Shown: positions 8,372 through 17,691 of the stretch, piece by piece
Position numbering within the stretch: the first letter of the stretch is position 1
How the letters are laid out: every line of letters begins with the position of its first letter
Source of the DNA: G963665185 sp049723905
Lineage (GTDB): Bacteria; Desulfobacterota; Desulfovibrionia; Desulfovibrionales; Desulfovibrionaceae
Reading direction: 5' to 3'
NCBI RefSeq assembly: GCF_049723905.1
Contig: NZ_JBJKFD010000001.1
Coordinates: 4,154,001 to 4,218,000, forward strand
DNA: 64,000 bases
Translations under genes and position numbers: made by a program
Notes under the pieces: model-generated
The model's database searches: none
The model's input: the letters and a program-made list of their open reading frames with translations, nothing else
Told to the model about the DNA's origin: nothing

Positions 8372-9574
8372 ATGTCTCAGGACAGCAGATTGGGAAGCGA
8401 TCCGCTTCTCTGGCTCAAGGAACGGCCGGAAAGCGTTGAGGATGTCCCTTCATCCCATCCCGAACCAGACAGAGCCGCTGTGCGGGAAACAGACGACGCC
8501 ATGTTGCTGACCCGTACCGTGGACCGCATGCTGCACGCGAGCATGCCGGAAAATCAGGACACGTTGTGGCAGCCCGACGACATACTGGAGCATCTTCCCC
8601 TTGCCCTGTGCGTCTGCGACGGCGAGGGCGCCCTGGTTTACGCCAACCCGGCTTTTTTTCGTCTGTCCGGCTACAGTGTGCGGGATATCGCCAGCCTGTC
8701 GGTACAGGACGACTCCCTTTTTTACGGGCAGAGCCAGACCTGTACGGATGATGTGAAAGCCCGGCTTGCGGACTCCGGCCTTCCCCAGCATTGTCTCATA
8801 GAGCTGCTGTGCGCGGACGGCAGTCTCGTCCTGGTGGAGGCGGATTTTTATCCTGGCGGGGAGAGCTGGCAAGAGGAATCCTTCTACCTTTTTCTGCGCC
8901 AGGCCTGCGGTACGGACGAGGCAGACCTGGCCGATCCTCCTTGTGAAAGTGAACCCGAAAGGGAACAAGGGGTTTCGCCGGAGCTTCGGGCAGCTTTGGA
9001 TGCCGCGCTTTGCCTGTGTGGGGACACGGAGGACACCGATTCCCGGGATGAGGCCATGCGCGGAAGGTTTGCCGCGGCGATTGGGGAGGAGCAGGAGCTT
9101 TTTTCCAAAGAGAAGCTCGATTCCGCATCCCTTGTCCGCGCTTTTGAGATAACGGTTGGCAGTGTCTGCCGTGAGAGGGGAGTTGACCGGGAGCTGTTGG
9201 ATTTCGGATGTTCGGTCCGTATCGGGGCGGTGCAGCGCCGGGAGGCCCTGTTGTTTTCCTATGTGCTGTACATGGTGCTGCATTCTTCCTTTCAAAAAAA
9301 ACGCAGCCTGGAGCCCTGCCGTTTGCAGGCCCGTGTGGAGGAAGGCGGATCGGCCCTTGGCTTGGTTCTGCTGGGGGAAACCCGGATATTTTTCAGGAAG
9401 ATGAAGCTCCACGACAAAAAGCGCGGGCCATTGCAGCGCATAGCACAACGCATTGTGCAGGAGAATGGGTCCATATTTTTTATTCGGCGTGAGGACACAA
9501 CGGAAGTAAAGATAAAACTGCCTACGAGAGGCAGCAGCGGAGGAGCCAATGAGCAAAAAGAAACTCAAGATTGA
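8372..9574 (+). CDS. PAS-domain protein with degenerate kinase-like C-terminus
   Basis: The 400-residue protein starts two bases after the ParA stop with AGAGG seven bases upstream. A PAS domain spans about residues 68-175 (PLALCVCDGEGALVYANPAF). The final part (IAQRIVQENGSIFFIRREDTTEVKIKLP) resembles the end of a histidine-kinase ATPase domain, but the N-box asparagine and G-boxes are not recognisable and there is no obvious phospho-accepting His motif. It could be a pseudokinase or adaptor. It has no membrane segments. It overlaps the next gene by 26 bases, so the three genes from parA form one operon. The kinase-relic reading is an inference. Confidence 0.7.
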   Translation: MSQDSRLGSDPLLWLKERPESVEDVPSSHPEPDRAAVRETDDAMLLTRTVDRMLHASMPENQDTLWQPDDILEHLPLALCVCDGEGALVYANPAFFRLSGYSVRDIASLSVQDDSLFYGQSQTCTDDVKARLADSGLPQHCLIELLCADGSLVLVEADFYPGGESWQEESFYLFLRQACGTDEADLADPPCESEPEREQGVSPELRAALDAALCLCGDTEDTDSRDEAMRGRFAAAIGEEQELFSKEKLDSASLVRAFEITVGSVCRERGVDRELLDFGCSVRIGAVQRREALLFSYVLYMVLHSSFQKKRSLEPCRLQARVEEGGSALGLVLLGETRIFFRKMKLHDKKRGPLQRIAQRIVQENGSIFFIRREDTTEVKIKLPTRGSSGGANEQKETQD

Positions 9575-9830
9575 AGGGCTGATGGATTTGTCCCAGGCCG
9601 CAGAGTACGTGGAAAGTGTGTTGACCTCTATCCGGGAAGGTTCGCTCAACGTGGAAAAGAGCGGAGAACAGATAACGTTGACTCCGCAGAGCACCGTATC
9701 TTTTGAAATGTCTCTTTCGCAAAAGAAAGAGAAGGAAAAGATATGCATAGAGATAAGCTGGAAGCGTGACCTGAAAGCCGAAGAAGCGCGCAATATTCAG
9801 ATCGGCTCTGATGCCAGCGGGGCCGCATAG
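9549..9830 (+). CDS. amphi-Trp domain protein
   Basis: This 93-residue protein has the pattern of the amphi-Trp domain: an N-terminal helix with DLSQAAEYVESVLTSIREGS, a core of beta strands (ITLTPQSTVSFEMSL) and the closing ICIEISWKRD with the conserved tryptophan. The domain's biochemical role is not established. It starts inside the PAS gene (26-base overlap) with GGAGG six bases before the ATG, so translation is coupled. The tail after SWKRD is variable. Confidence 0.75.
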   Translation: MSKKKLKIEGLMDLSQAAEYVESVLTSIREGSLNVEKSGEQITLTPQSTVSFEMSLSQKKEKEKICIEISWKRDLKAEEARNIQIGSDASGAA

Positions 9831-10093
9831 ACATTCTTTTTTCGAATTTATTTCGAATTGTCCATATCTTCCTGTGACTCTGTGGGTTCATGCGGTTTTG
9901 TGTGAAGGCATCTCTCTCTTTTATTCTTCTTTTTCAATCTGAAAACAAATTTACTTATTACGCATTGCCTTTTGCTCTGCGTGGCATTTGTTTGTCGAAG
10001 AGGTGAAAAAATAATTGTTTACCGGATCTCTTCGTGTTGATAGTTTTAAGAGTTGTTGTGCGACGCCAGAATAAAATGATCTGCTGAAGGTAT

Positions 10094-10738
10094 ATGAAAA
10101 AGCTTACTTCTCTTATTATTGCGGATGACCATGCGCTGGTTCGCGAAGGGCTTATCAGGCTTTTGGCGTCTTTCGAAAATCTGGTTGTCAGTGCCGAGGC
10201 CGGGGACGGGTATGAGGCTGTTGCAAAGGCCTTGGATATGCGGCCGGACATCGTGCTTATGGATTTGGGCATGCCCGAATTGAACGGCATAGAAGCCACC
10301 AAGCGCATCAAGCAGACCGCTCCGCAAATCAAGATTCTGGTGCTCACCGCTCACGAAGACAAACATTTCATCGACCTCGCCCTCAAGGCCGGGGCCGACG
10401 GGTATCTCCTGAAAAACTCGGATAAGAAGCGTCTTGCGGAAGCACTTCGGGCCGTTATGCGAGACGGGTTCTACATGGCGCCGGAAATGCTCCAGGATAA
10501 GAACGTCAATATGGATATCCCCAGCGCCGAAGATATTCAGCGCCTTACCAAAAGGGAGCGGGAAATTTTCGACCTGGTGGCCCAGGGCATGAAAAACCGC
10601 GAAATTTCCGAGGCACTGTGCATTTCCATCAAAACAGTGGAAAAGCACCGGGCCAACCTTATGAAAAAACTGGGGCTGCATTCCGTGGCGGAGCTTGTTT
10701 CCTGCGCGCTGCGTACCGCCACCATCGACCCGGGCTGA
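10094..10738 (+). CDS. NarL/LuxR-family response regulator
   Basis: The 214-residue product has a receiver domain (residues about 5-120) with acidic pocket D11/D12, phospho-acceptor D57 (IVLMDLGMP) and K107, then a LuxR-type helix-turn-helix (residues about 148-207: LTKREREIFDLVAQGMKNREI, ISIKTVEKHRANLMKK). It should bind DNA when phosphorylated. AAGG precedes the ATG by five bases. No standard histidine kinase is adjacent; the nearest candidate partner is the degenerate PAS protein 520 bases upstream. The 263-base gap upstream is AT-rich, with no other gene seen. Confidence 0.9.
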   Translation: MKKLTSLIIADDHALVREGLIRLLASFENLVVSAEAGDGYEAVAKALDMRPDIVLMDLGMPELNGIEATKRIKQTAPQIKILVLTAHEDKHFIDLALKAGADGYLLKNSDKKRLAEALRAVMRDGFYMAPEMLQDKNVNMDIPSAEDIQRLTKREREIFDLVAQGMKNREISEALCISIKTVEKHRANLMKKLGLHSVAELVSCALRTATIDPG

Positions 10739-11326
10739 ACTCCGGCTTTCCGGCTTCATGCGCTCCCGGTCTTTGGGGGCGCTTTGTACCGCACGCCAAC
10801 CTGCTCCCAGGTTCTCCATTTCGAGTCTGTATTGAATCTGCTATCGGGCCCCATCGGCCGGGCTGACCAGCTGGGCGGACTAGCCTTGAGAGCTGTGTCC
10901 TGACGGTTTCTTGGCTGTATTGCTTTTGGCCCGTTTTCCCGCACATTTGTTCCCATTCGCCGTCTTCTGGTGACAGCAGAAGGGCTATACCGTATGGTCA
11001 ATGTGAACCCATACAAGGTCTTCATACCTGCAATGCCTACCTTTGTGAGGTCCCGTTCGGGGGCATGGCGGACAGCTGTTTCCGGACCGTGGCGCAAGTG
11101 TGGTGGCTCCATGCATGGTGTCGTTGGCCGATCGGTTCAAATCAATAAATGCAGCAGTACACGCCACGCGCCACGCGTAACTTGGCGGGCATGGCCCGGC
11201 AGGCGCCAAAAGCGGCGTAAGTGAATTTGTAAACCACGTTTTTTAGGCTCGCGACTCTTCGAAAATATACATACGTACTTTACGGACATCATACTGGAAA
11301 CGCGCAGAGCGCGGATGGGAGTTTTC
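10739..11326. other. 588-base stretch without a supported gene
   Basis: No ORF here has a credible ribosome site or protein-like composition; an 84-codon frame at 10970-11224 is basic and low-quality. Small inverted repeats occur (for example CTTCTG...CAGAAG near 10963-10981). Part of it must hold the surE promoter. A non-coding RNA is possible but I see no known RNA motif. Confidence 0.4.
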
Positions 11327-12076
11327 ATGAAAATCCTGCTGACCAATGACGACGGCATTCAGGCCATAGGGTTGCGCGCCCTGTTTCGCGTGCTCGTTGA
11401 TGCCGGGCACGATGTTACCTGTGTTGCACCCATATCCGAGATGAGCGCGGTGGGACACGCCGTGACCATGTCCCTGCCGCTCAAGACCAAGATTTTTCGG
11501 GAAAACGGTTTTCGGGGAACCGGGGTTACGGGAACTCCGGCCGACTGCGTCAAGCTGGCGCTGGGCTCCTTGATGCGTGACGATCCGCCCCAGCTGGTGG
11601 TGTCCGGCATCAATGCCGGGGCCAACTGTGGTGTGGATATTCTCTACTCGGGAACGGTTTCCGCAGCCACCGAAGGGTCCTTCATGGGGCTTCCCTCCCT
11701 GGCCGTTTCCTACGACAACTTTCGGCCCGAAAGCCTGGATGGTCCGGCCCGTTACGTTGTCGGCTTCATCGATCGCCAGCCGTGGGGCAAACTGCCGCCG
11801 CGCTGCGTGCTCAACCTCAATTTTCCGGACATGCCAGTCGAACAGACCAAGGGGCTCAAAATATGCCGCCTGACCCGCGCGGCGTACGACGATTGGTACG
11901 ACAAACGAGTTGACCCGCGTGGAAACGAGTATTATTGGCTGGACGGCGTCATTCCTCCGGAAAAATTGAGCAGGGACTCCGATCGCTATCTGGTTTCCCA
12001 AGGGTACATAACGGTAACTCCCCTCAAGTTCGACCTCACCGATGTCGAAACCATGGCTCTCCTTTCGGAAGAATAA
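11327..12076 (+). CDS. surE: 5'/3'-nucleotidase SurE
   Basis: A 249-residue protein starting MKILLTNDDG, the metal-binding N-terminus of SurE, followed by VSGINAGANCGVDILYSGTV and SAATEG, the other metal/phosphate-binding segment. SurE dephosphorylates nucleoside monophosphates and is associated with stationary-phase survival. GGGAG lies seven bases before the ATG at 11327; an upstream ATG at 11315 overlaps that ribosome site. It stands alone, with no pcm next to it. Confidence 0.92.
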   Translation: MKILLTNDDGIQAIGLRALFRVLVDAGHDVTCVAPISEMSAVGHAVTMSLPLKTKIFRENGFRGTGVTGTPADCVKLALGSLMRDDPPQLVVSGINAGANCGVDILYSGTVSAATEGSFMGLPSLAVSYDNFRPESLDGPARYVVGFIDRQPWGKLPPRCVLNLNFPDMPVEQTKGLKICRLTRAAYDDWYDKRVDPRGNEYYWLDGVIPPEKLSRDSDRYLVSQGYITVTPLKFDLTDVETMALLSEE

Positions 12077-12244
12077 CCCCGGCTGATATTTATTTCGGGC
12101 CGCTCCCACCCGTTGTCTGATGTGACGGGGGGAGCTGTTCCCGCACAGGCTTCACCTGAATTTGCCGGGCGGCTTACCGGCAGAACGGGTTTTTTAGTGC
12201 CCTGCGCCCAGCGTGGGGGCTTCCTTCAATGCAAGGATACCGAC

Positions 12245-13600
12245 ATGCCACAGACTTCCTTTCCCGGTTCGCCCGCCGCAAAAGCGGAGAGCGCCGGAGC
12301 CCTGCTGCCTTTGGCTCTTTTTCTCGTGCTGTTTATCGGTACCGGACTGTTTCTCACCGCCTCGGGAACCCAGATGGCGTTCTACCAGCTCTCGGCAACC
12401 GTGGCGATTCTGCCCTCGATTGCCTGGGCCGTCTGGATGGGACGGGGCACCATTGCGGAAAAAATCGGGGTAATGCTTTCCGGTGCCGGAGAGCCCGGCA
12501 TCATTACCATGTGCATGATCTACCTGCTGGCAGGAGGCTTTGCCAGCGTGGCCAAGGCCATCGGCGGGGTGGACTCCACTGTCAACCTCGGCCTGTCGGT
12601 CATTCCGGCGGGATTTGTCCTGCCCGGCCTGTTCGTGATTGCCGGGTTTATTTCCACGGCCATGGGCACGTCCATGGGCACCATTGCGGCCATGACGCCC
12701 ATTGCCGTTGGCGTGGCAGCCAAAACCGGCATCTCCCCGGCCTTTCTGGTGGGTACGGTGGTCGGTGGCGCCATGTTCGGCGACAACCTGTCCATGATTT
12801 CCGATACCACCATTGCCGCGACCCAAAGCCAGGGATGCAAGATGAGCGACAAGTTCCGCATGAACCTGCTCATTGCAATGCCCGCCGCCGTGGCCACCAT
12901 TATTCTGCTCTTTATTTTCGGGGCCACCGGTGCGGTAAACCAGCCCGGAGACTATAGCCTGCTCAAGGTCCTGCCCTATGCGTCCATTCTCATCATGGCG
13001 GTCAGCGGGTTGAACGTCTTTGTCGTGCTTTCCGCCGGAATCGTTCTGGCGGGCCTGGTCGGCATAACCATGGTGGATGGCTACACGCCCCTGGCCTTGG
13101 CCCAGGACATCTACAAGGGATTCCAGGGCATGCACGAAATTCTGGTGCTCTCCCTGCTGGTGGGCGGACTGGCGGAGCTGCTCCGCTATCACGGCGGGTT
13201 GGACTGGCTGATAAGCCGCATTCGCAGCCTGACCGAACGGGGCGGGCGCGGCAAAGCGTCCAACACCCGAGCCTCGCAGCTCAGTATCGGGCTCCTGGCA
13301 GTGCTGGCCGATATCTGCACGGCTAACAACACCGTCGCTATTGTGCTTACCGGAAAAATGGCCAAGAAAATTGCCGAACAGGGCGGGGTTTCGCCAAAAC
13401 GTAGCGCCAGCCTGCTGGATATCTTTTCCTGCGTGGTCCAGGGGATCATCCCCTATGGAGCACAGATTCTCCTGGCCGGGTCCATTGCCGAGATTTCTCC
13501 TCTGGCAGTGGCGGGCAAGGTGCACTACTGCTATCTGCTGGCCATTGCCGCAGCGGCGGCTATAGTCTTTGGCTTTCCCAAAGAGAAGGCAGGCCGCTGA
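12245..13600 (+). CDS. NhaC-family Na+/H+ antiporter
   Basis: A 451-residue membrane protein with about eleven hydrophobic segments. Family-typical stretches are FISTAMGTSMGTIAAMTPIA, VVGGAMFGDNLSMISDTTIAAT and LADICTANNTVAIVLTG. NhaC-type carriers exchange Na+ for H+, though some relatives transport organic acids or amino acids, so substrate is uncertain. I chose the ATG at 12245 (AAGGA eight bases upstream); the frame is open 132 bases further, but that part is not protein-like. The last three codons and stop lie inside the left arm of palindromic repeat R3. Confidence 0.82.
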   Translation: MPQTSFPGSPAAKAESAGALLPLALFLVLFIGTGLFLTASGTQMAFYQLSATVAILPSIAWAVWMGRGTIAEKIGVMLSGAGEPGIITMCMIYLLAGGFASVAKAIGGVDSTVNLGLSVIPAGFVLPGLFVIAGFISTAMGTSMGTIAAMTPIAVGVAAKTGISPAFLVGTVVGGAMFGDNLSMISDTTIAATQSQGCKMSDKFRMNLLIAMPAAVATIILLFIFGATGAVNQPGDYSLLKVLPYASILIMAVSGLNVFVVLSAGIVLAGLVGITMVDGYTPLALAQDIYKGFQGMHEILVLSLLVGGLAELLRYHGGLDWLISRIRSLTERGGRGKASNTRASQLSIGLLAVLADICTANNTVAIVLTGKMAKKIAEQGGVSPKRSASLLDIFSCVVQGIIPYGAQILLAGSIAEISPLAVAGKVHYCYLLAIAAAAAIVFGFPKEKAGR

Positions 13601-13715
13601 AAAAGGGGCGCTAACGGCGTTGGTTCGAAAAATTCAAATCCTCGCGTATAAGGAAATACGCGTCGGCCTTGAATTTTTCTCCCGCCTTGTTTTCGCCACC
13701 TTTTTGAGCGGCCTG
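13590..13715. repeat. Long palindromic repeat, copy R3
   Basis: Outer arms CAGGCCGCTgAAAAAGG and CCTTTTTgAGCGGCCTG pair; the left arm contains the final codons and the TGA stop of the antiporter gene. The inner hairpin is AAATTCAA / TTGAATTT with CGCGTAT / ATACGCG. Conserved shell motifs (CTAACGGCGTTG, CGCCTTGTTTTCGCCACC) identify it as a family member. Confidence 0.85.
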
Positions 13716-13803
13716 CACAGTTTCGCCGTGCGGGCGTTGGGGCTGGTGGCATTGGGGAACAATTTTTGAGAGCCGTCACGAAAAGGCAACCAGCTGAAAC
13801 CCT

Positions 13804-13829
13804 ACAAGGCCGGGGAATCCCGGCCTTGT
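13804..13829. terminator. Strong GC-rich hairpin
   Basis: ACAAGGCCGGG and CCCGGCCTTGT form a perfect 11-bp stem around a 4-base loop (GAAT). The following sequence is only moderately T-rich. It lies between the antiporter and the 72-residue ORF and probably ends transcription from upstream. Confidence 0.6.
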
Positions 13830-13950
13830 TTGCGTGTGTGGCCATGGCGGATTGTTGAAAAATAATACGAGGAAGACTGCATTATCATTGCCGTAACATG
13901 GTCGTGTCTTGATACTGGCAGCATATATTTCGGACGTATAAGGAGCATAC

Positions 13951-14169
13951 ATGAGCGAGGAGAACAATATGGAACAGACCCATAACCTGTCCCGCAATCT
14001 GGACGACGGGACGGTGATGTATACGGAATCGGGCCACACGGCCATGATGGATTCCCCCAATGTGGATGGGCTGGGCGGGCTGCTTGAAGAAGCCGAGCAG
14101 TGCCTGCAGCGCATAGAGGACATGCTCGGCCAGGGGGGCAGCTGCGAGAGTGTGAGGGATATGAATTAG
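13951..14169 (+). CDS. Small acidic protein of unknown function
   Basis: A 72-residue acidic protein with AAGGAG six bases before the ATG at 13951. A second in-frame ATG follows six codons later. The C-terminal half (GLLEEAEQCLQRIEDMLGQG) is a predicted amphipathic helix that could form a coiled coil. There is no signal peptide or cysteine knuckle. It is monocistronic between a terminator-like hairpin and a 261-base gap. I do not recognise it. Confidence 0.55.
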   Translation: MSEENNMEQTHNLSRNLDDGTVMYTESGHTAMMDSPNVDGLGGLLEEAEQCLQRIEDMLGQGGSCESVRDMN

Positions 14170-14430
14170 TTGATGTTCATAAAATACGACTCTGGTTTTT
14201 GTCATCACTCCGGCGCCTATAGAATGACAGGATTTTAACCAACGCGACACGGGCCGGCTCCCTGACCGGCCTCGGCGGGTGACAACGGTCCGACTTTGAG
14301 CTAGGCTTTACCAAGAAATCCATATCACATCCGCAATCAACAGCGTTTCCCGGTTCTGCAGAATGGCCGCATCAGGGCCGGTCGCGGGCGAGGCAGGCGT
14401 GCTCCGCCCCACAAGTTCAGGGAGGCCGTC

Positions 14431-15060
14431 ATGCCCGACGAGAACGTACCGGCCTGGTTGGAATGGGCCCGCGAAATACAAGCCATTTGTCAGACCGGCC
14501 TGACCTACAGCCGGACTCACTACGATACCATCAATTACACACGGCTGATGCGCATTGCCGCCAGCATGACGCAGGCCATGGCCGACCAGGGGCAGAAACC
14601 CTGGGACCGCCTGTTCTTGGAGCAGCCCGGATACGCCACCGTCAAAGTGGATGTGCGGGGGGCCGTGGCCCGCGACGACAAAATTCTGCTGGTGCGCGAA
14701 CGCTCAGACAACAAGTGGTCGCTTCCCGGAGGCTGGGCCGACGTGGGCGAGGCTCCCGGCGAGATGATCGTTCGGGAAATCCGCGAGGAGAGCGGATATA
14801 TTGCCGCTCCCGTAAAGGTTGTGGGTGTCTTCGACGCCAACCGCGCCGGACGTCCCATAGAATTCTTCCACGCCTACAAGATCATCTTTCTTTGCGAACT
14901 CAAAGGGGGGCAACCCGCTCCCAGTGATGAAACGTCGGACTGCGGCTTTTTCGCCTTCGACGACCTGCCCGAGCTTTCTCCCAACCGAACCCCTTCCGCA
15001 CTTCTGATGGAAATCAAGGAGCATCTGGCCGACCCCTGTCGTCCGGCGGCCTTCGACTGA
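14431..15060 (+). CDS. NUDIX hydrolase with N-terminal helical domain
   Basis: A 209-residue protein preceded by GGGAGG. Residues 5-60 match the helical N-terminal extension found before some NUDIX domains (VPAWLEWAREIQAICQTGL). The NUDIX box runs from G101 to Y123, with the REIREESGY core and the glutamates that bind metal. These enzymes hydrolyse nucleoside diphosphates linked to another group; ADP-ribose or similar compounds are typical for this architecture, but the substrate here is unknown. It is a single-gene unit. The 261 bases upstream contain GC-rich short inverted repeats and no gene. Confidence 0.85.
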   Translation: MPDENVPAWLEWAREIQAICQTGLTYSRTHYDTINYTRLMRIAASMTQAMADQGQKPWDRLFLEQPGYATVKVDVRGAVARDDKILLVRERSDNKWSLPGGWADVGEAPGEMIVREIREESGYIAAPVKVVGVFDANRAGRPIEFFHAYKIIFLCELKGGQPAPSDETSDCGFFAFDDLPELSPNRTPSALLMEIKEHLADPCRPAAFD

Positions 15061-15336
15061 TATCTCGTGCAACGGGGAAGCCGGAGAGTGTTCCTGCTTT
15101 CCCGGTTGCCACCCACCTCATCCCTTTTTTCGAGCTGCACGCCTCTTCTTTTGAGGCGCTGCGTATATTTTTTATTCATACAAAATTTTTTTTAGCCCGC
15201 TGTTTCCGGCATTTGGGGGCTATGGCGCTTTTGCCTCTGGTTTTGTCACCTAATCGTAAAGATTAACGCCCGAAGTGGGGGTAATCCCCTGGAAGGAAAG
15301 ATGAATCCTTATGAATAGGTAGAACCGGAGGAAAAG

Positions 15337-15588
15337 ATGTACCTGGCAGAATCCGAGCTGTATTTTCTGAATTCCCTTCGTGAATTCAGCAAAGTGCGAC
15401 GCTACAGAGGCATTATGCCCGAATGGGTTGCCTGCAGCGTGAAGTGTGATGTGGAAAGGCTTATCGAGGCCGGATATGTGGAATATGGGCAAGGGGAATA
15501 CAAGGATCTTGCGTGGTACGCCACCCGTCTCGACGGCGTGCGCATTACCGCCAAAGGACGCGCCTGTCTCAAGGAATACACAGCCTGA
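15337..15588 (+). CDS. Small winged-helix-like protein
   Basis: An 83-residue protein with GGAGG six bases before its ATG. The pattern VKCDVERLIEAGYVEYG followed by GVRITAKGRACLKEY resembles the recognition helix and wing of small winged-helix DNA-binding proteins. It faces the first chemoreceptor gene convergently. Its last 39 bases and all the sequence after it are repeated at 17964-18283 beside the second receptor, where only the gene's tail survives. Function is unknown; a regulatory role is a guess from the fold-like pattern. Confidence 0.6.
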   Translation: MYLAESELYFLNSLREFSKVRRYRGIMPEWVACSVKCDVERLIEAGYVEYGQGEYKDLAWYATRLDGVRITAKGRACLKEYTA

Positions 15589-15867
15589 TTGGTCCGTTGT
15601 CGTATCGGCTGAACACGGTGGTTCCGTCCCGCAATGGCCCATGCCCGTTGCAACCAGGGGCCCAAACAGCAGCTGCCGCACATCCCTTGTGCAGGACATG
15701 CGGCAACTCCGTGAATATTCATATGTAACCGGGTAGACTATCCGGGCAGTATCTCCGGGCAGTATCCGGGCGTACATCGTTTTGGACGCCTGTGCCGGAA
15801 AAACAGCTGCTGGTGCTGTCTCTCGCGCCTCTCTTCCGGAATTTCCCGCGATTGCTCCGCAGTCCGC
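15550..15867. repeat. Duplicated receptor flank, copy 1
   Basis: From the last codons of the 83-residue gene to the end of receptor gene 1, this segment is nearly identical to 17964-18283 (constant offset of about 2,414-2,416 bases). It contains a conserved hairpin at 15675-15704 (GCCGCA-CA-TCCC ... AGGA-CA-TGCGGC) and the direct repeat CCGGGCAGTAT present twice plus a partial third copy. The hairpin may end transcription of the 83-residue gene or of the receptor. Confidence 0.85.
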
Positions 15868-17691
15868 TTATCCTTGCGAATTGAAACTGGCCGACTTGAA
15901 GCTGGCGATCAGCTGTTCCAGTTCGCCTACCTGCTCCGAGAGCGTGAACAGGGCATTGACCGATTCCGTGATGCCTTGCGCCGTTTCAATGGTGATCCGG
16001 TTGATCTCCTCAACCGAGCGGTTGATTTCCTCGCTGGTGGCCGACTGTTCTTCCGCGGCCGTGGCAATGCTTTGGATCTGATCAGCAGATTCAGTTGCAT
16101 CGCTTACGATCTGCTCGAGCATTTCACCCGAGTGGGTGGACAGTTCAGAGACGGTTTCCAGATCGGTAACAGTTTGGTCCACGCTGTCCGTATTGCTGCG
16201 GATAACGGTCTGGATGGCGGTGATGGCCTCGCCCACTTCCTTGGTGGCACCCATGGTTTTTTCCGCCAGCTTGCGGACTTCATCCGCAACCACGGCAAAC
16301 CCGCGCCCGGCATCTCCAGCCCGGGCCGCTTCAATGGCGGCGTTGAGGGCCAGCAGATTGGTCTGGTCGGCAATGTCGGTAATGACATTTAAAATATTGC
16401 CGATGGCTTCCGCCTGGTTGACCAGGGCGTTCATGTTGTCCTTGAGTTCCATGGTCTGCTTCTGGGTCGTATTCACGGCCCGTACGGACTTTTCCACCAC
16501 TCCCTTGCCTTCCTGCGCCTTGTCGCAGGATTCCTGTCCCTTTTCCGCCGCGCTTCCGGCATTGCGCGCCACTTCCAGGACCGTGGCATTCATTTCCTCC
16601 ATGGCCGTGGCTGTTTCCTGAACCCGGTCACGCTGAATGTCTGTTCCCCGCCGGATTTCTTCGGACTGGCTGGAAATTCTCTCCGAAGCCTCGGCAATTC
16701 GGGCCACGATTTCTTCCAGGTGCGTGGCAGCCTGGGCCATGCCTTCGGCCTTGGCGCGTTCGGCCCGTCTGGTGGCCTCTTCGGCTTGTTCCGTGGCCTT
16801 GGCGGCAGCTTCGGCCTTGTCTTCCGCCTCGTGGGTTTTGGCTGTAATTTCTTCGATATTGGTGTGCAGCGTGTTCACCATGGTGTTGAGCGCCGTCTGC
16901 AACAGGGCGGCTTCGTCGCGTCCCCGTTCGTCGAGGGCCACATCAAGGTCGCCGCTGGCGATTTTACGGGCGGCAGCCGTGGCTTCGCCGATGGGGCGGA
17001 TGATACTGCGGACAATGGCCAGCGCCGCCAGAAGCAGCAGGGCGAAGATAACAGCCGAGGCGGAAATAAGCTTGGTGAGATGGGACATGACAAGGGCATG
17101 CATGGTTTCGTTAAGTTCGGTTTTGGCCGCTTCAACGTTATCCAGGTATACCCCTGTGCCTATCCAGAAATCTGTTCCCTTGATTTTTTGCGAGTATCCA
17201 AGCTTGGGTTGGTCTCCGGCACCAGGCTTCTTGAAAATGAACTTGATATATCCCCCTCCGGATTGTGCGGCCTTTGCCAGTTCCTGCACGTAGAACACGC
17301 CATTTTTGTCTTTGGCGCCGGAAATATCCTTGCCTTCAACCGATGTTTTTGCCGGCACGGACAATGCGGTGGTTCCCTTGTAGACGAAGAAATAGCCGGA
17401 GGAGTCTTTTTCGAACCGGATGTCGCGTGTAAGCTCCTTGATGCGTTCTATCTGTTTCTCTTCCGAGTCTATGGACTTGAGGGCACCGGCCAGGGTTTTG
17501 GCCATGGAGTCCACGGCCACTTTAAGTTTGTCTTGCTGCGCTTCCAACAGGCGGTTTTGGATCTGGTCTGCAGAAATCTTTTCAAGATCAAAGATGTTCA
17601 GCACAAAGACAAATGAAACAGCAACGGTGAAGAGCAGCACGGCACAGACGAGAGTGTACACTCTTGTCCCTATATGAAAGCTACGCAGCAC
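15868..17691 (-). CDS. Methyl-accepting chemotaxis protein 1 (Cache_2 sensor)
   Basis: A 607-residue receptor. TM1 lies near residues 8-30; the periplasmic Cache_2 domain (about 35-190) contains DSSGYFFVYKG and the IKGTDFWIGTGVYLDNV motif; TM2 is near 205-225; HAMP and a methyl-accepting signalling domain follow with the hairpin-tip AARAGDAGRGFAVVADEVRK. It should sense a small ligand in the periplasm and control CheA. I place the start at GTG 17691, five bases after GGAGG, aligning with MLRKFS of its sisters. From the HAMP region on, DNA is nearly identical to receptors 2 and 3. The 270 bases upstream are very AT-rich. Confidence 0.93.
   Translation of the reverse strand: MLRSFHIGTRVYTLVCAVLLFTVAVSFVFVLNIFDLEKISADQIQNRLLEAQQDKLKVAVDSMAKTLAGALKSIDSEEKQIERIKELTRDIRFEKDSSGYFFVYKGTTALSVPAKTSVEGKDISGAKDKNGVFYVQELAKAAQSGGGYIKFIFKKPGAGDQPKLGYSQKIKGTDFWIGTGVYLDNVEAAKTELNETMHALVMSHLTKLISASAVIFALLLLAALAIVRSIIRPIGEATAAARKIASGDLDVALDERGRDEAALLQTALNTMVNTLHTNIEEITAKTHEAEDKAEAAAKATEQAEEATRRAERAKAEGMAQAATHLEEIVARIAEASERISSQSEEIRRGTDIQRDRVQETATAMEEMNATVLEVARNAGSAAEKGQESCDKAQEGKGVVEKSVRAVNTTQKQTMELKDNMNALVNQAEAIGNILNVITDIADQTNLLALNAAIEAARAGDAGRGFAVVADEVRKLAEKTMGATKEVGEAITAIQTVIRSNTDSVDQTVTDLETVSELSTHSGEMLEQIVSDATESADQIQSIATAAEEQSATSEEINRSVEEINRITIETAQGITESVNALFTLSEQVGELEQLIASFKSASFNSQG

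Noticed and set aside
11134..11144. GGTTCAAATC, reminiscent of a tRNA T-arm
   Set aside because: No acceptor stem, anticodon arm or D-arm can be built around it.
10970..11224. An 84-codon frame in the gap before surE
   Set aside because: Weak ribosome site, Arg/Trp-rich composition and no recognisable pattern.
14170..14430. GC-rich inverted repeats before the NUDIX gene considered as a riboswitch
   Set aside because: GGCCGG...CCGGCC forms a hairpin, but no conserved riboswitch core motif could be matched.
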